From JBKPCD01 sp046727175 (lineage in GTDB: Bacteria > Acidobacteriota > Vicinamibacteria > Vicinamibacterales > 2-12-FULL-66-21), in NCBI GenBank assembly GCA_046727175.1, contig JBKPCD010000132.1:1-64000 (forward strand): a stretch of DNA of 64,000 bases, written 5' to 3'. Each line of letters begins with the position of its first letter. The stretch's first letter is position 1. The notes beneath the pieces are model-generated. The model had not been told where the DNA came from. It did no database searches and saw nothing but the letters and a program-made list of their open reading frames with translations. Below are positions 53,024-61,529 of this stretch, one piece after another. A program made the position numbers and the translations under genes.

Positions 53024-55066
53024 CTAAGTTGGCAGACGGTCCTCGCGCTCACCGGCCACATCTGCGTCCTTGAAAAACCTCTGGATGTCGCCGAGCTGCT
53101 GCGTGACCGGTGCCGGCGGCAGCGACGCCAAAAACCGCCGCCCGTACCCCATCGTCTTCAGGCGCGGATCGAGGATCGCGAGCAGACCGCGATCCTGTCG
53201 ATGACGAATCAGCCGTCCGAGTCCTTGCTTCAACGCGAGAATCGCGAGCGGGACCTGATAGTCCTCGAAGGCCGACTCGCCGCGAGCCGCGATGGCCTCG
53301 ATTCGGGCTGCCGTGATTGGATCGCCTGGGGACGCGAACGGCAGCTTGTCGATGATGACGCAGCTCAACGCGTCGCCGACCACGTCGACGCCCTGCCAGA
53401 AGCTGGAAGTCGCGAGCAGCACGGAATTCGGCGTGGCCTTGAAGTCGCGCAGGAGCGTCGAGCGCGGCGCGCTGCCCTGGACGAGGATCGGATACTCCAA
53501 CTCTGCGGAGGCGATTCGATGAACCTCGCGCAGGTTCGAGTAGCTCGTGAACAGGACGAACGCGCGACCGCGCGTGAGCCTCAGGATCTCGATCACTTCC
53601 CGGGCAACGGCGCCGGTGAACTGCGGCGACCGTGGCTCCGGCATCCGTTTCGGCAGATACAGAATCGACTGGCGTCGATAATCGAACTCCGACTCGAGGC
53701 GGATCTCCTCTGCCCGGCTGACACCGAGCCGATCCTTGACGTAGCGAAACGATCCGTCGACGGCCAACGTCGCAGAGGTCAGCACCGCTCCGCGCATGCG
53801 ATCGAGCAGCATCTCGCGAATGACGGATGAGACGTCGATCGGCGCGGCACGAAGGAACACACCTCGCCCGCGGGTCTCTATGAAGTACACGAAGCCCGGA
53901 TCGTCGGCGCGGAGCAGGAACCGCACATCGTTGCGGAGCTCGCCGGCGCGTCGGCCCAACGCGAGTACCTCTTCGGGGAGGTCAGCGGTCAGCGCGACGT
54001 CAGCTTCGAGCGCATCGAGCGCTCCGATGAGCGCACCCCCTTCGTTGCTGACGCGCTGCCCCTGGACGGGACGGATTCGCAACCGGCTCTCATTCGGATT
54101 TCCGCTCTGGAGTCGCTGCCGGAGCGACTCGATCGCGGAGAAGAACGCACGGCCCGCCTCGGTCAGGCGCCTTGCGTCGGAGGCGAGCTCCTCGGCGCGC
54201 TCGCGTTCGGCGATCAGGTTCGCTCCAACAGCGCGGAGCGCGTCGTGCGCGAGATCGTCTACCCGATACGTGCTCACCGCGATCCCGAAGTACTGGGTCG
54301 CCACGTCCTCGAGCTGGTGGGCTTCGTCGATGATCGCGTACCGGCAGTTCGGGATGACCTCGCCGAACTCGCTCTGGCGGACGGCGGCGTCGGCGCACAG
54401 CAGGTGGTGATTGACGATGACGACATCCGCTTCTGCGGCACGCTGACGCATGCGCACGACGAAGCAGTCGTCGTATCGTGGACATTCCTTGCCGATGCAG
54501 TTCTCCGTCGTCGCGGCGATCTCATTCCACATCGGGAGATCTTCGGGAAGATCCTCGATCTCTGCCCGATCGCCCGTTTCGGTGTGGCGCGACCAGTCGT
54601 CGATGATCCTGAGGTGCCTGAACTCGTCGAACGACTTCGCGAAGAGCGATCCTGTTCCGCCGCTCCCATCGCGCAGCGCGTCAAAACGGTGAAGGCAGAG
54701 ATAGTTTCCGCGGCCTTTCATGAACGTCGCCTTGAACGCCACGTCGAGGCACTCGCGAAGCACGGGCAGGTCCTTGAAGAAAATCTGCTCCTGCAGGTTC
54801 TTCGTACCGGTCGAGACGAGCACTCGTTGACGGCTGAGAATTGCGGGGACGAGATACGCGAGCGTCTTCCCGGTGCCCGTGCCGGCTTCCGCGAGAAGGA
54901 CGCCGCCTTCGGCGAACACCTTCGAGGCAGCGGCCGCCATTTCGACTTGGGCCGCACGCGGCTCGAAGTCGGGCAACGCGCTCGCGATCGGACCGCGAGA
55001 CGCGAACGCCCCGGTGACCGCTGCGACTAGCTCCGGCGCTCGGGGTACAGCGGGAACTTCCGGCAC
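53024..55066 (-). CDS. dinG: ATP-dependent DNA helicase DinG/XPD-like
   Basis: A 680-residue superfamily 2 iron-sulfur helicase. Walker A is AEAGTGTGKTLAYL at residues 59-72, and the DEAH box lies in CRYAIIDEAHQLEDVA. Cysteines that could hold the 4Fe-4S cluster are in NYLCLHRF and in NCIGKECPRYDDCFV. The C-terminal helicase half has ILYLPKRMPEPRSPQ, VLFTSYSNLREVHRIA, ATSSFWQGVDVVGDALSCVI and LGRLIRHRQDRGLLAILDPR. The GTG start at 55066 overlaps the end of glyA by 40 bases. It probably unwinds damaged or R-loop DNA. Confidence 0.93.
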   Translation of the reverse strand: MPEVPAVPRAPELVAAVTGAFASRGPIASALPDFEPRAAQVEMAAAASKVFAEGGVLLAEAGTGTGKTLAYLVPAILSRQRVLVSTGTKNLQEQIFFKDLPVLRECLDVAFKATFMKGRGNYLCLHRFDALRDGSGGTGSLFAKSFDEFRHLRIIDDWSRHTETGDRAEIEDLPEDLPMWNEIAATTENCIGKECPRYDDCFVVRMRQRAAEADVVIVNHHLLCADAAVRQSEFGEVIPNCRYAIIDEAHQLEDVATQYFGIAVSTYRVDDLAHDALRAVGANLIAERERAEELASDARRLTEAGRAFFSAIESLRQRLQSGNPNESRLRIRPVQGQRVSNEGGALIGALDALEADVALTADLPEEVLALGRRAGELRNDVRFLLRADDPGFVYFIETRGRGVFLRAAPIDVSSVIREMLLDRMRGAVLTSATLAVDGSFRYVKDRLGVSRAEEIRLESEFDYRRQSILYLPKRMPEPRSPQFTGAVAREVIEILRLTRGRAFVLFTSYSNLREVHRIASAELEYPILVQGSAPRSTLLRDFKATPNSVLLATSSFWQGVDVVGDALSCVIIDKLPFASPGDPITAARIEAIAARGESAFEDYQVPLAILALKQGLGRLIRHRQDRGLLAILDPRLKTMGYGRRFLASLPPAPVTQQLGDIQRFFKDADVAGEREDRLPT

Positions 55067-56301
55067 AACGCCTCGACTTCGGTCCGCACGCCTGAGAGCA
55101 CACGCTCATCGTCCGGGGACTGAAGCACGCGCGCGATCAGTGCGGCGACCGCGTCCATCTCCAGCTCGCCCATGCCACGGCTGGTGACTGCGGGCGTTCC
55201 GAGCCGGATACCGCTCGCGACCATTGGCGGATTCTGATCGAAAGGAATCACGTTCTTGTTGACGGTGATGCCGGCTTTCCCGAGCGCGGCCTCGGCGACC
55301 TTTCCCGTCAGACCGCGCGAGAACACGTCGACGAGCATCAGGTGATTGTCGGTGCCGCCGCTGACGAGACGGAAGCCGGCGTCGGACAGGTTCTTCGCAA
55401 GGCGCGCCGCGTTGGCCACGATCTGCTTCTGGTATTCCGCGAAGCCGGGCTCCATGGCTTCTTTCAGGCACACGGCTTTCGCGGCGATGACGTGCATCAG
55501 CGGTCCGCCCTGTATGCCGGGGAAGAGCGATCGATCGAGATCTTTCGCATGATGCGCGCGGCACAAGACGAGGCCGCCTCGCGGCCCGCGCAGCGTCTTG
55601 TGCGTCGTCGTCGTCACGAAGTCCGAGTCCGGAACCGGGTTCGGGTGCACTTTGGCGGCAACCAGGCCGGCGATGTGCGCCATGTCGGTCACAACCGGCG
55701 CGCCGACGTCTCGTCCGACGCGACCGATGCGCTCGAAGTCGAACACGCGCGGGTAAGCGCTCGCGCCGACCATGATCATCTTCGGCTTGTGCTCGTGCGC
55801 GAGCCGCTCGAACTCGTCGTAATCGATTCGCTCGTCGTCCTTGCGCACGCCATATGGCACTATGGTGTAGAGCTTTCCCGAAAAATTCAGCGGATGACCG
55901 TGGGTGAGGTGGCCGCCGTGCGCCAGATTCATCCCGAGGACCGTGTCGCCCGGTTTCAGGAGCGTGAAGTACACGGCCATGTTCGCCTGTGCCCCGGAAT
56001 GCGGCTGAACGTTGGCGTGCTCTGCGCCGAAGAGCTCCTTCGCGCGCGCGATCGCCAGTGACTCCGCGACATCGACGAAGTCACAGCCGCCGTAGTAGCG
56101 CTTCCCCGGATAACCCTCTGCGTACTTGTTCGTCAGCACGGATCCGGTGGCTTCGAGCACCGCCTGGCTGACGAAGTTCTCGGAGGCGATCAGCTCGAGG
56201 CCGCTGTTCTGCCGATGCACTTCCTGATCGATCGCGCGCGCGATATCCGGGTCCGTATCAACGAGCGATCGCCAGCGCAGAGGCGTTTGGGTGATCGGCA
56301 T
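55027..56301 (-). CDS. glyA: Serine hydroxymethyltransferase
   Basis: A 424-residue PLP enzyme that interconverts serine and glycine and loads one-carbon units onto folate. Motifs include ELIASENFVSQAVLEATGS, NKYAEGYPGKRYYGGC, VNVQPHSGAQANMAVY as NVQPHSGAQAN, DMAHIAGLVAA and the PLP lysine in TTTTHKTLRGPRGG. Length and ends are normal. rpiB lies 117 bases upstream on the same strand, with a palindromic repeat between them. Together with fchA it makes this region rich in one-carbon genes. Confidence 0.97.
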   Translation of the reverse strand: MPITQTPLRWRSLVDTDPDIARAIDQEVHRQNSGLELIASENFVSQAVLEATGSVLTNKYAEGYPGKRYYGGCDFVDVAESLAIARAKELFGAEHANVQPHSGAQANMAVYFTLLKPGDTVLGMNLAHGGHLTHGHPLNFSGKLYTIVPYGVRKDDERIDYDEFERLAHEHKPKMIMVGASAYPRVFDFERIGRVGRDVGAPVVTDMAHIAGLVAAKVHPNPVPDSDFVTTTTHKTLRGPRGGLVLCRAHHAKDLDRSLFPGIQGGPLMHVIAAKAVCLKEAMEPGFAEYQKQIVANAARLAKNLSDAGFRLVSGGTDNHLMLVDVFSRGLTGKVAEAALGKAGITVNKNVIPFDQNPPMVASGIRLGTPAVTSRGMGELEMDAVAALIARVLQSPDDERVLSGVRTEVEALCRKFPLYPERRS

Positions 56302-56355
56302 CAGGGTTCATCGCCTGCGGCCTCGGCGAGCCGAGCGCCAGCGAGTCGATCCGCA

Positions 56356-56380
56356 GCGCGTGGGGTGGGCCCCCACGCGC
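56356..56380. repeat. Dispersed palindrome, copy 2 (GCGCGTGGGG hairpin)
   Basis: GCGCGTGGGG (56356-56365) pairs with CCCCACGCGC (56371-56380) across the loop TGGGC. It is followed by ATCGAAAAAAAG. Arms and A-rich flank match the copy at 45252-45276. It lies in the rpiB-glyA spacer. Confidence 0.85.
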
Positions 56381-56418
56381 ATCGAAAAAAAGTCCAGATC
56401 TTCGCGGTCACGTCCAAC

Positions 56419-56880
56419 TCAGCGGGCGGTGTTGAGCGCTTCCCGTCGTTCTATCTCCGCGATTTGATCGATGCGGTGCTGATGCCGGCCGCCTTCGAAC
56501 GGCGTGCTGAGCCACACCGCGACGATCTCTTCGGCGAGCGGAGCGGCGACGATACGGCCGCCGATCGCGAGGACGTTAGCGTCATTGTGGGCACGCGACA
56601 TGCGACCCGTGTACAAGTCGTTGCACAGTGCGGCACGAATGCCAGGGATCTTATTTGCCGTCATCTGTTCACCCTGGCCGCTGCCGCCGACGACGATCCC
56701 GCGGTCTGCAATGCCATCCGCAACCGCACGCGCGACCTCGGCGCAAATCGGCGGGTAATCGACTGCGTCGTCGTTGTGCGTGCCACGATCGTCGATATCG
56801 TGCCCGAGCCGCCGCAGTACGATGATCAGCCGCCGCTTCAGCTCGAAGCCGGCATGATCCGCGCCAATCGCGATACGCAT
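56419..56880 (-). CDS. rpiB: Ribose-5-phosphate isomerase B (mycobacterial-type active site)
   Basis: A 153-residue isomerase interconverting ribose 5-phosphate and ribulose 5-phosphate. It begins with IAIGADHAGFELKRRL and has DYPPICAEVARAVADG. The active-site loop reads VVGGSGQGEQMTANKIPGI, with Ser-Gly-Gln-Gly-Glu where E. coli has a cysteine. This matches the Mycobacterium-type enzyme, in which a glutamate serves as base. SRAHNDANVLAIGGRIVAA follows. A perfect TATAAT lies ten bases ahead of the ATG. Confidence 0.94.
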   Translation of the reverse strand: MRIAIGADHAGFELKRRLIIVLRRLGHDIDDRGTHNDDAVDYPPICAEVARAVADGIADRGIVVGGSGQGEQMTANKIPGIRAALCNDLYTGRMSRAHNDANVLAIGGRIVAAPLAEEIVAVWLSTPFEGGRHQHRIDQIAEIERREALNTAR

Positions 56881-56890
56881 GGCACATGAG

Positions 56891-56896
56891 ATTATA
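56891..56896 (-). promoter_or_regulatory. -10 box of rpiB, near-leaderless
   Basis: TATAAT on the minus strand (56896-56891) ends ten bases before the rpiB ATG at 56880, so the leader would be only about three bases. It lies directly beside the GTGCTG array. No -35 match is visible within it. Confidence 0.6.
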
Positions 56897-56900
56897 CAGG

Positions 56901-57069
56901 GAAGATGCTGACAGTGCTGATGGTGCTGGAAGTGCTGATGGTGCTGGAGGTGCTGACGGTGTCGAAGGGATAGCGCCTAGAGCAGCGCCAGCAGCTGGAG
57001 CACCGTCAGCACCTTTAGCACCGCCAGCACCTTTGGCACCCTTAAGCACCTCCAGCATCATTAGCACCT
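56901..57069. repeat. GTGCTG/AGCACC head-to-head word array between rpiB and rlmI
   Basis: The left arm 56901-56960 repeats GTGCTGATG, GTGCTGGAAG and GTGCTGGAGG. The right arm 56999-57069 repeats AGCACCTTT, AGCACCGCC, AAGCACCTCC and TTAGCACCTTC. The arms are imperfect reverse complements. The array begins about 20 bases from one divergent start codon and ends 5 bases from the other. Confidence 0.85.
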
Positions 57070-57074
57070 TCTTC

Positions 57075-58235
57075 ATGACTCCCACCATTACCCTGACTCC
57101 CCGCGGCGAGGATCGCATCCGAAGCGGCCATCTCTGGGTGTACCGCAGCGACATCGCTGACGTTCATGCGACCGGGGGCGACATCGTCGGGCTCACCGGC
57201 GCCCGCGGACGACGAGTGGGGTACGCGCTTTACAGCGATCGATCCGAAATCGCGCTGCGGCTGTTCACGCACGGTCCGGACCCGCCGGATCTGCGCATAT
57301 GGCGTTCGCGCCTCGAGTCGGCGATTGCCTACCGCGCATCGCTCCAGATCGATGCGACGGCGTATCGCCTCGTCCACGGGGAAGCGGATCAACTCCCGTC
57401 GTTGATCGTCGACCGTTACGGAGATCACCTCGTTGTCCAGGCCCTGTCGCAGACCGTCGACAGGCTGCTGCCGGATATCACGAAGCTGCTCGTCGAACTG
57501 CTGAATCCCGCAGGCATTCTGGCGCGCAACGATCCGCGCGTCCGGCTGCTCGAAGGGCTCGAACAGCGCGTCGATGTGATCCACGGGACCGTGCCCGAGG
57601 AGATTGAGATCCGCGAAGGGCGCATCACCTACCTCGTCGATCCCTACCACGGACAGAAGACCGGTTTCTTCCTCGATCAGCGCGAAAACAGAGTGGCGGC
57701 AGCGCGATACGGGCGTGGTCGTCTGCTCGACGCGTTCAGCTACAACGGTGGATTTGCGCTGGCGCTCGCGGCTCGCTGCGATGAAGTGCTTGCGGTGGAC
57801 ATCTCGGAGAGCGCCGTATCGCGAATCGCGGCGAACTCCGAGCGGAACGGTCTCACGAACGTTCACGCGCGAGCGATGAACGTGTTCGACGAGCTGCGCG
57901 AGCTCGAACGCCGCAGTGAGCGGTTCGACACGATCGTGCTGGATCCGCCCGCGTTCGCCAAGAACCGATCCTCGGTGGGCAAAGCGTGGTCAGGCTACAA
58001 GGAAATCAACCTGCGGGCGTTGAAATTACTGACGAGCGGCGGATTCCTCATCACGTGCAGCTGCTCGTACAATGTCAGTGAAGCAGATTTCGCGGATGTC
58101 ATCGCCGCCGCCGCTGTTGACGCGCATGCGGACGTTGTCGTTGTCGAGAAGCGGATGCAGTCGCGCGACCATCCCGTTCTGATGACCGTGCCGGAGACGT
58201 ACTATCTCAAATGTTTTATCTTGCGGAAGCTGTGA
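57075..58235 (+). CDS. rlmI: Class I SAM-dependent 23S rRNA methyltransferase (RlmI/RlmCD-like)
   Basis: A 386-residue methyltransferase. An N-terminal PUA domain (TPRGEDRIRSGHLWVYRSDI, residues 7-80) is followed by an EEHD-like middle domain (GQKTGFFLDQRENR). The Rossmann methyltransferase domain carries RLLDAFSYNGGFALALA and the catalytic IVLDPPAFAKNRSS. Known relatives methylate cytosine-5 of 23S rRNA. The ATG at 57075 is chosen because earlier starts translate the word array as ADGAGSADGAGGADG. No ribosome-binding site is visible. It is convergent with the permease gene. Confidence 0.9.
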   Translation: MTPTITLTPRGEDRIRSGHLWVYRSDIADVHATGGDIVGLTGARGRRVGYALYSDRSEIALRLFTHGPDPPDLRIWRSRLESAIAYRASLQIDATAYRLVHGEADQLPSLIVDRYGDHLVVQALSQTVDRLLPDITKLLVELLNPAGILARNDPRVRLLEGLEQRVDVIHGTVPEEIEIREGRITYLVDPYHGQKTGFFLDQRENRVAAARYGRGRLLDAFSYNGGFALALAARCDEVLAVDISESAVSRIAANSERNGLTNVHARAMNVFDELRELERRSERFDTIVLDPPAFAKNRSSVGKAWSGYKEINLRALKLLTSGGFLITCSCSYNVSEADFADVIAAAAVDAHADVVVVEKRMQSRDHPVLMTVPETYYLKCFILRKL

Positions 58236-58258
58236 GAAGAAAGAGCAGCACCTTCTTC

Positions 58259-60697
58259 TCACTCCTGCCGCAAGACAGCGACTGGCTCGACGCTGAGCGC
58301 CCGTCGCGCCGGGCCGAGCGCAGCGAGGACGGCAACCATCGCGAGCAATGCGGGAACCGTCGCATACGTCGCTGCATCCGACGAGCTGACGCCGTACAAC
58401 ATCGACGCGAGGCCGCGAGCCGCAAGAAAGGTCGCGCCAAGTCCGAGCACGATGCCGATGGCCGTCACACTCAGACCCTCCGTGAGCACCAATCGGATGA
58501 TGTGCGGCGGACGCGCGCCGAGCGCCACACGCACGCCAATCTCGCGCGTTCGGCGGACCACCGAGTAGGCAATGACGCCGTACACGCCAATCGTGGCGAG
58601 CAGCAGCGCCATTGCGCCGCAAACGCCAACGAGCGCCGCAGTCAGACGATCGGCTGCCATCACCTCGGCGAGATGTGACGACATCGTCTGCACTCGATAG
58701 ACAGGGGCGGCGCGTTCCACAGCGATCATTTGTTGACGAATCCCCTCGATCAGTGAAAGAGGGTCTACGCTCGTTCGCGCGATGAGCGTGACACGTGACG
58801 GGTCGCTCTGCGCCAGCGGGTAGTAGACGATTGGCAGCGGTCCTTCCTGCATGGAACGATGTCGGCTCGATCGCACCACGCCGACGATCTCGAGGGTCTC
58901 GCCGGCCGAGTCAATCAAGTGCTTGCCGATCGCGTGCCCGCCGAAGTATCGGTTCGCGAGCGCATCGTTGACGACGACCGATGCGACGCCGCCAGGACGA
59001 TCGCGACTGTCGAACTCGCGTCCCGCCACGATCGGAATCTGCATCGTTCGGAAGTATCGTTCGTCGACGACGTTGAAGTTGAGCTCAGTGTCTTCGCCGG
59101 GCCGTGCCGTGTAGCCCTCCATTCGAAAGCCGCGCCGCTCGCGCCCACTCAAAGGGAGACTCTTGGTGAAGCTGGCGTCAACCACCGAAGGCAAGTTGCG
59201 GATGCGATCGAGCACCGCTCGAAAGTACTGGTGTCGCTGCTCGGTTGTGAAGTCGGAGTACGGAAGCTCCACGTGCGCAAGCACCGCTTGCCGGGCGCCG
59301 AACCCGAGGTCCGCGTTGAGCTGATTCGAGAGGCTTCGCACGAGCAGCGCTGCCGACACGAGGAGCACCACCGCGACGGCGACCTGGCCGGTGACGAGCA
59401 CCCGACGAAGATGTCGCGGCGCGCGCCCGTCCGACAACCGGACGCTTTCTCCACGAAGGCTCGTGGTCGAGAGTGGCTTGACTGCCTGCAGCGCTGGCGC
59501 AAGGCCGAAGAGGACGCTGCTCAACAGCGACACCGCACCAGCGAACAGGAACGTTGGCAGGTCGATCCCCGTTTCGAGCATTTGCGCCTGCTCCGCGGGG
59601 AAGAAGGACGGAAGGAGATCAGCCGTCCACAGCGACAGCAGCACGCCCAGGGCGCCGCTCGCGACACCGAGCAACACACTTTCGGTAATGAGTTGTCGCA
59701 CGACGCGGAGGCGGCTCGCACCCAGCGCCAGCCGGATCGTCATTTCACGACTTCGGGCCGTGGCTCGCGAGAGCAACAGACTTGCCACGTTCGCAGACGC
59801 GATTACCAGCACGAGCCCCACGGCCGCCAGAATGACGCCAGCGATCATCTCGACCTGGCCGCGAAACTCCGGAGGGAGTCGCGTGTGCGGAAGGGCGATC
59901 ATGGGTCGCGGCTTTGTCGGAGCCTCGAGGGTCCCAAGGTTCGCTTTCGGAAAATCCCGCGCGAGCCGCGCGGCGATGGCGGAGAGCTGCGACTGTGCTT
60001 CTCGCAGGCTCGCGTTCTCGCGAAGCCTTCCAACAACGGAGAGTTCGCGATCCTGACGCGCCGAAGGCATGTCAGCTGGTGGCATGTACGGCACCCAGAG
60101 CTCGTGCCCCAGTCCGAGATCGAGGCCCCGGAACGGTTCGGACGCGATGCCGACGACGGTGCACGCTCGTCCACTAATGGTTACCGTCGAACCGATCACT
60201 GCCGGATCGGATCCGAACGTCCGCCGCCAGAGGTTATAGCCAAGGACCACGACGGGCGGGGCCGTCGCGTTCGCGTCCACTTCGCTGATCAGGCGACCGA
60301 GCGTTGGCTTGACGCCGAGGACATCGAAGTACCGTCCGGTGACCGCCGATACCCGGACGCGCTCGACGGCCTCAGTCGTCCGCAGGACTGCCACCGCGCC
60401 CGTTTGTTCAGCAGCCAGATCGCGGAACGCGGTCGCGTCGTTGCGGATCGACAGGAAGTCGGGGTACGACGAGTCACCATACGGTCCGCTGCTGTAATCG
60501 CTCGTGAAGATTGAAATCAGGTTTCCCGGATCGGCGACGCCGGGGGCGGGCCTCAGGAGCAGCGCGCTCACGAAGCCAAAAACGGTGACGTTCGCCCCGG
60601 TGCCGAGGGCGAGCGTCACGAGCGCGATTGCCGTAAAGCTCGGCGTTCGGGCGAGCATACGGAACGCGTAGCGAAGGTCGTAGAGGAGAGAATCCAT
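58259..60697 (-). CDS. ADOP-type ABC transporter permease (MacB_PCD and two FtsX domains)
   Basis: An 812-residue membrane protein with two fused permease units. Each unit has a MacB-type periplasmic domain and a four-segment FtsX arrangement. The start DSLLYDLRYAFRMLARTPSFT, the segment TAIALVTLALGTGANVTVFG and the end EIGVRVALGARPPHI are hallmarks of the acidobacterial duplicated orphan permeases. These lack an adjacent ATPase, as here. They are numerous in Acidobacteriota and often sit beside a PadR regulator, which is missing here. Substrate is unknown. A 6-bp inverted repeat lies seven bases ahead of the ATG. Confidence 0.9.
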   Translation of the reverse strand: MDSLLYDLRYAFRMLARTPSFTAIALVTLALGTGANVTVFGFVSALLLRPAPGVADPGNLISIFTSDYSSGPYGDSSYPDFLSIRNDATAFRDLAAEQTGAVAVLRTTEAVERVRVSAVTGRYFDVLGVKPTLGRLISEVDANATAPPVVVLGYNLWRRTFGSDPAVIGSTVTISGRACTVVGIASEPFRGLDLGLGHELWVPYMPPADMPSARQDRELSVVGRLRENASLREAQSQLSAIAARLARDFPKANLGTLEAPTKPRPMIALPHTRLPPEFRGQVEMIAGVILAAVGLVLVIASANVASLLLSRATARSREMTIRLALGASRLRVVRQLITESVLLGVASGALGVLLSLWTADLLPSFFPAEQAQMLETGIDLPTFLFAGAVSLLSSVLFGLAPALQAVKPLSTTSLRGESVRLSDGRAPRHLRRVLVTGQVAVAVVLLVSAALLVRSLSNQLNADLGFGARQAVLAHVELPYSDFTTEQRHQYFRAVLDRIRNLPSVVDASFTKSLPLSGRERRGFRMEGYTARPGEDTELNFNVVDERYFRTMQIPIVAGREFDSRDRPGGVASVVVNDALANRYFGGHAIGKHLIDSAGETLEIVGVVRSSRHRSMQEGPLPIVYYPLAQSDPSRVTLIARTSVDPLSLIEGIRQQMIAVERAAPVYRVQTMSSHLAEVMAADRLTAALVGVCGAMALLLATIGVYGVIAYSVVRRTREIGVRVALGARPPHIIRLVLTEGLSVTAIGIVLGLGATFLAARGLASMLYGVSSSDAATYATVPALLAMVAVLAALGPARRALSVEPVAVLRQE

Positions 60698-60703
60698 ACC
60701 GCA

Positions 60704-60722
60704 ACACTCAAGCGACGAGTGT
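60704..60722. promoter_or_regulatory. Inverted repeat ahead of the permease gene, possible operator
   Basis: ACACTC (60704-60709) and GAGTGT (60717-60722) are exact reverse complements with a seven-base spacer, close to the permease start at 60697. The symmetry suits a dimeric regulator such as PadR, but six bases may arise by chance. The rest of the 60698-60918 spacer shows only the direct repeats listed next. Confidence 0.35.
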
Positions 60723-60895
60723 GCCAGCCGTCACGGACCTGAATCGGCGACCGTTGGTGAACCGAGCCGCGTCCACCGTTCATTCCCGGTCAAATCGATT
60801 CCAAATCCGCACAAGGACGCCCTCCTTGAGGAGCCCCTCCTCGCCACACCGCACAGGGTGCCTGTCCCGGTAAGGCGCCTGTTCTTAACGCAACA

Positions 60896-60924
60896 GTCCC
60901 CTTACACGGACCGTCCCCTTACAC
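60896..60924. repeat. GTCCCCTTACAC direct repeats over the ankyrin stop codon
   Basis: GTCCCCTTACAC occurs exactly at 60896-60907 and 60913-60924, a period of 17. On the minus strand the second copy supplies the last codon (GTG) and the TAA stop of the ankyrin gene. Confidence 0.75.
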
Positions 60925-61473
60925 CGAGAGTCGAATGGCGAGCGCATCGTGACCTCGTTCGCGGGCGAGAGATGCGGCGGTCTTTCCGTCGTCGCTCACC
61001 AGCAACCGGTCGGCCCCATTGGCGAGGAGCTGATCGACGAAATCTTCACGTCCGGCGGACGCCGCGCCCATCAGCGGCGTGTAGCCGACCTGTTGCCGCG
61101 CGTTGACGTTAGCGCCGCGCTCGAGGAGCAGCTTCACTGCGTCGGCATTCCGGGACGCAATGGCGGCGTGCAATGGCTGCACCTTCATCTCGTTCCGCGC
61201 GGCGGCTCCGACTTCGGCGCCGCGCTCGAGCAGTAGGCGCACCGTGCTTCCGCCGGCGAAGAAGGCGGCAAGGCCGAGTGGTGTGTGTCCGTCAGGCGCC
61301 CAGGCGTTCGCGAGCGATGCATCGGCGTCGAGCAGCCCGCGGATGGCATCGTCGCGCCCCAGCGCCGCGGCCTCGAAAATCGTGAGGGTGGCTCCTGTGG
61401 CGAGACGTTCTGCGTCGGCGCGGTTCCCCTGGTAAAGGGCCGCCAGGATTGGCGACGTGGGATCGAGCGGCAT
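60919..61473 (-). CDS. Ankyrin-repeat protein
   Basis: A 184-residue soluble protein made of about five ankyrin repeats from residue 10 to the end, for example GHTPLGLAAFFAGGSTVRLL, VQPLHAAIASRNADAVKLLL and GYTPLMGAASAGREDFVDQL. There is no signal peptide. Ankyrin repeats bind other proteins, and no partner is obvious. The ATG at 61473 is supported by AGGAGG five bases upstream, so the start seven codons earlier is rejected. It is divergent from marR, and the operator-like palindrome lies between them. The stop falls inside a direct repeat. Confidence 0.9.
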   Translation of the reverse strand: MPLDPTSPILAALYQGNRADAERLATGATLTIFEAAALGRDDAIRGLLDADASLANAWAPDGHTPLGLAAFFAGGSTVRLLLERGAEVGAAARNEMKVQPLHAAIASRNADAVKLLLERGANVNARQQVGYTPLMGAASAGREDFVDQLLANGADRLLVSDDGKTAASLARERGHDALAIRLSV

Positions 61474-61493
61474 GACATCCTCCTGTCCAGACA

Positions 61494-61523
61494 TTACTTA
61501 GGTAGCCTAACTAAGTTTATACT
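61494..61523 (+). promoter_or_regulatory. marR promoter with overlapping palindromic operator
   Basis: TTACTT (61494-61499) and TATACT (61518-61523) are 18 bases apart and fit a promoter. Between them lies the palindrome TTAGG-TAG-CCTAA (61498-61510), overlapped by ACTTAG (61496-61501) and CTAAGT (61511-61516). MarR proteins bind such TTAG-rich dyads. Transcription would start at or next to the GTG at 61530, so the message is probably leaderless. Confidence 0.65.
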
Positions 61524-61529
61524 ACCGGC

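Noticed and set aside
56886..57074. N-terminal extension of RlmI with ADGAG repeats
   Set aside because: It is translation of the word array. The PUA domain begins properly at the ATG at 57075.
58859..60514. A 551-codon plus-strand open frame
   Set aside because: It is antisense to the permease gene and consists of low-complexity charged residues.
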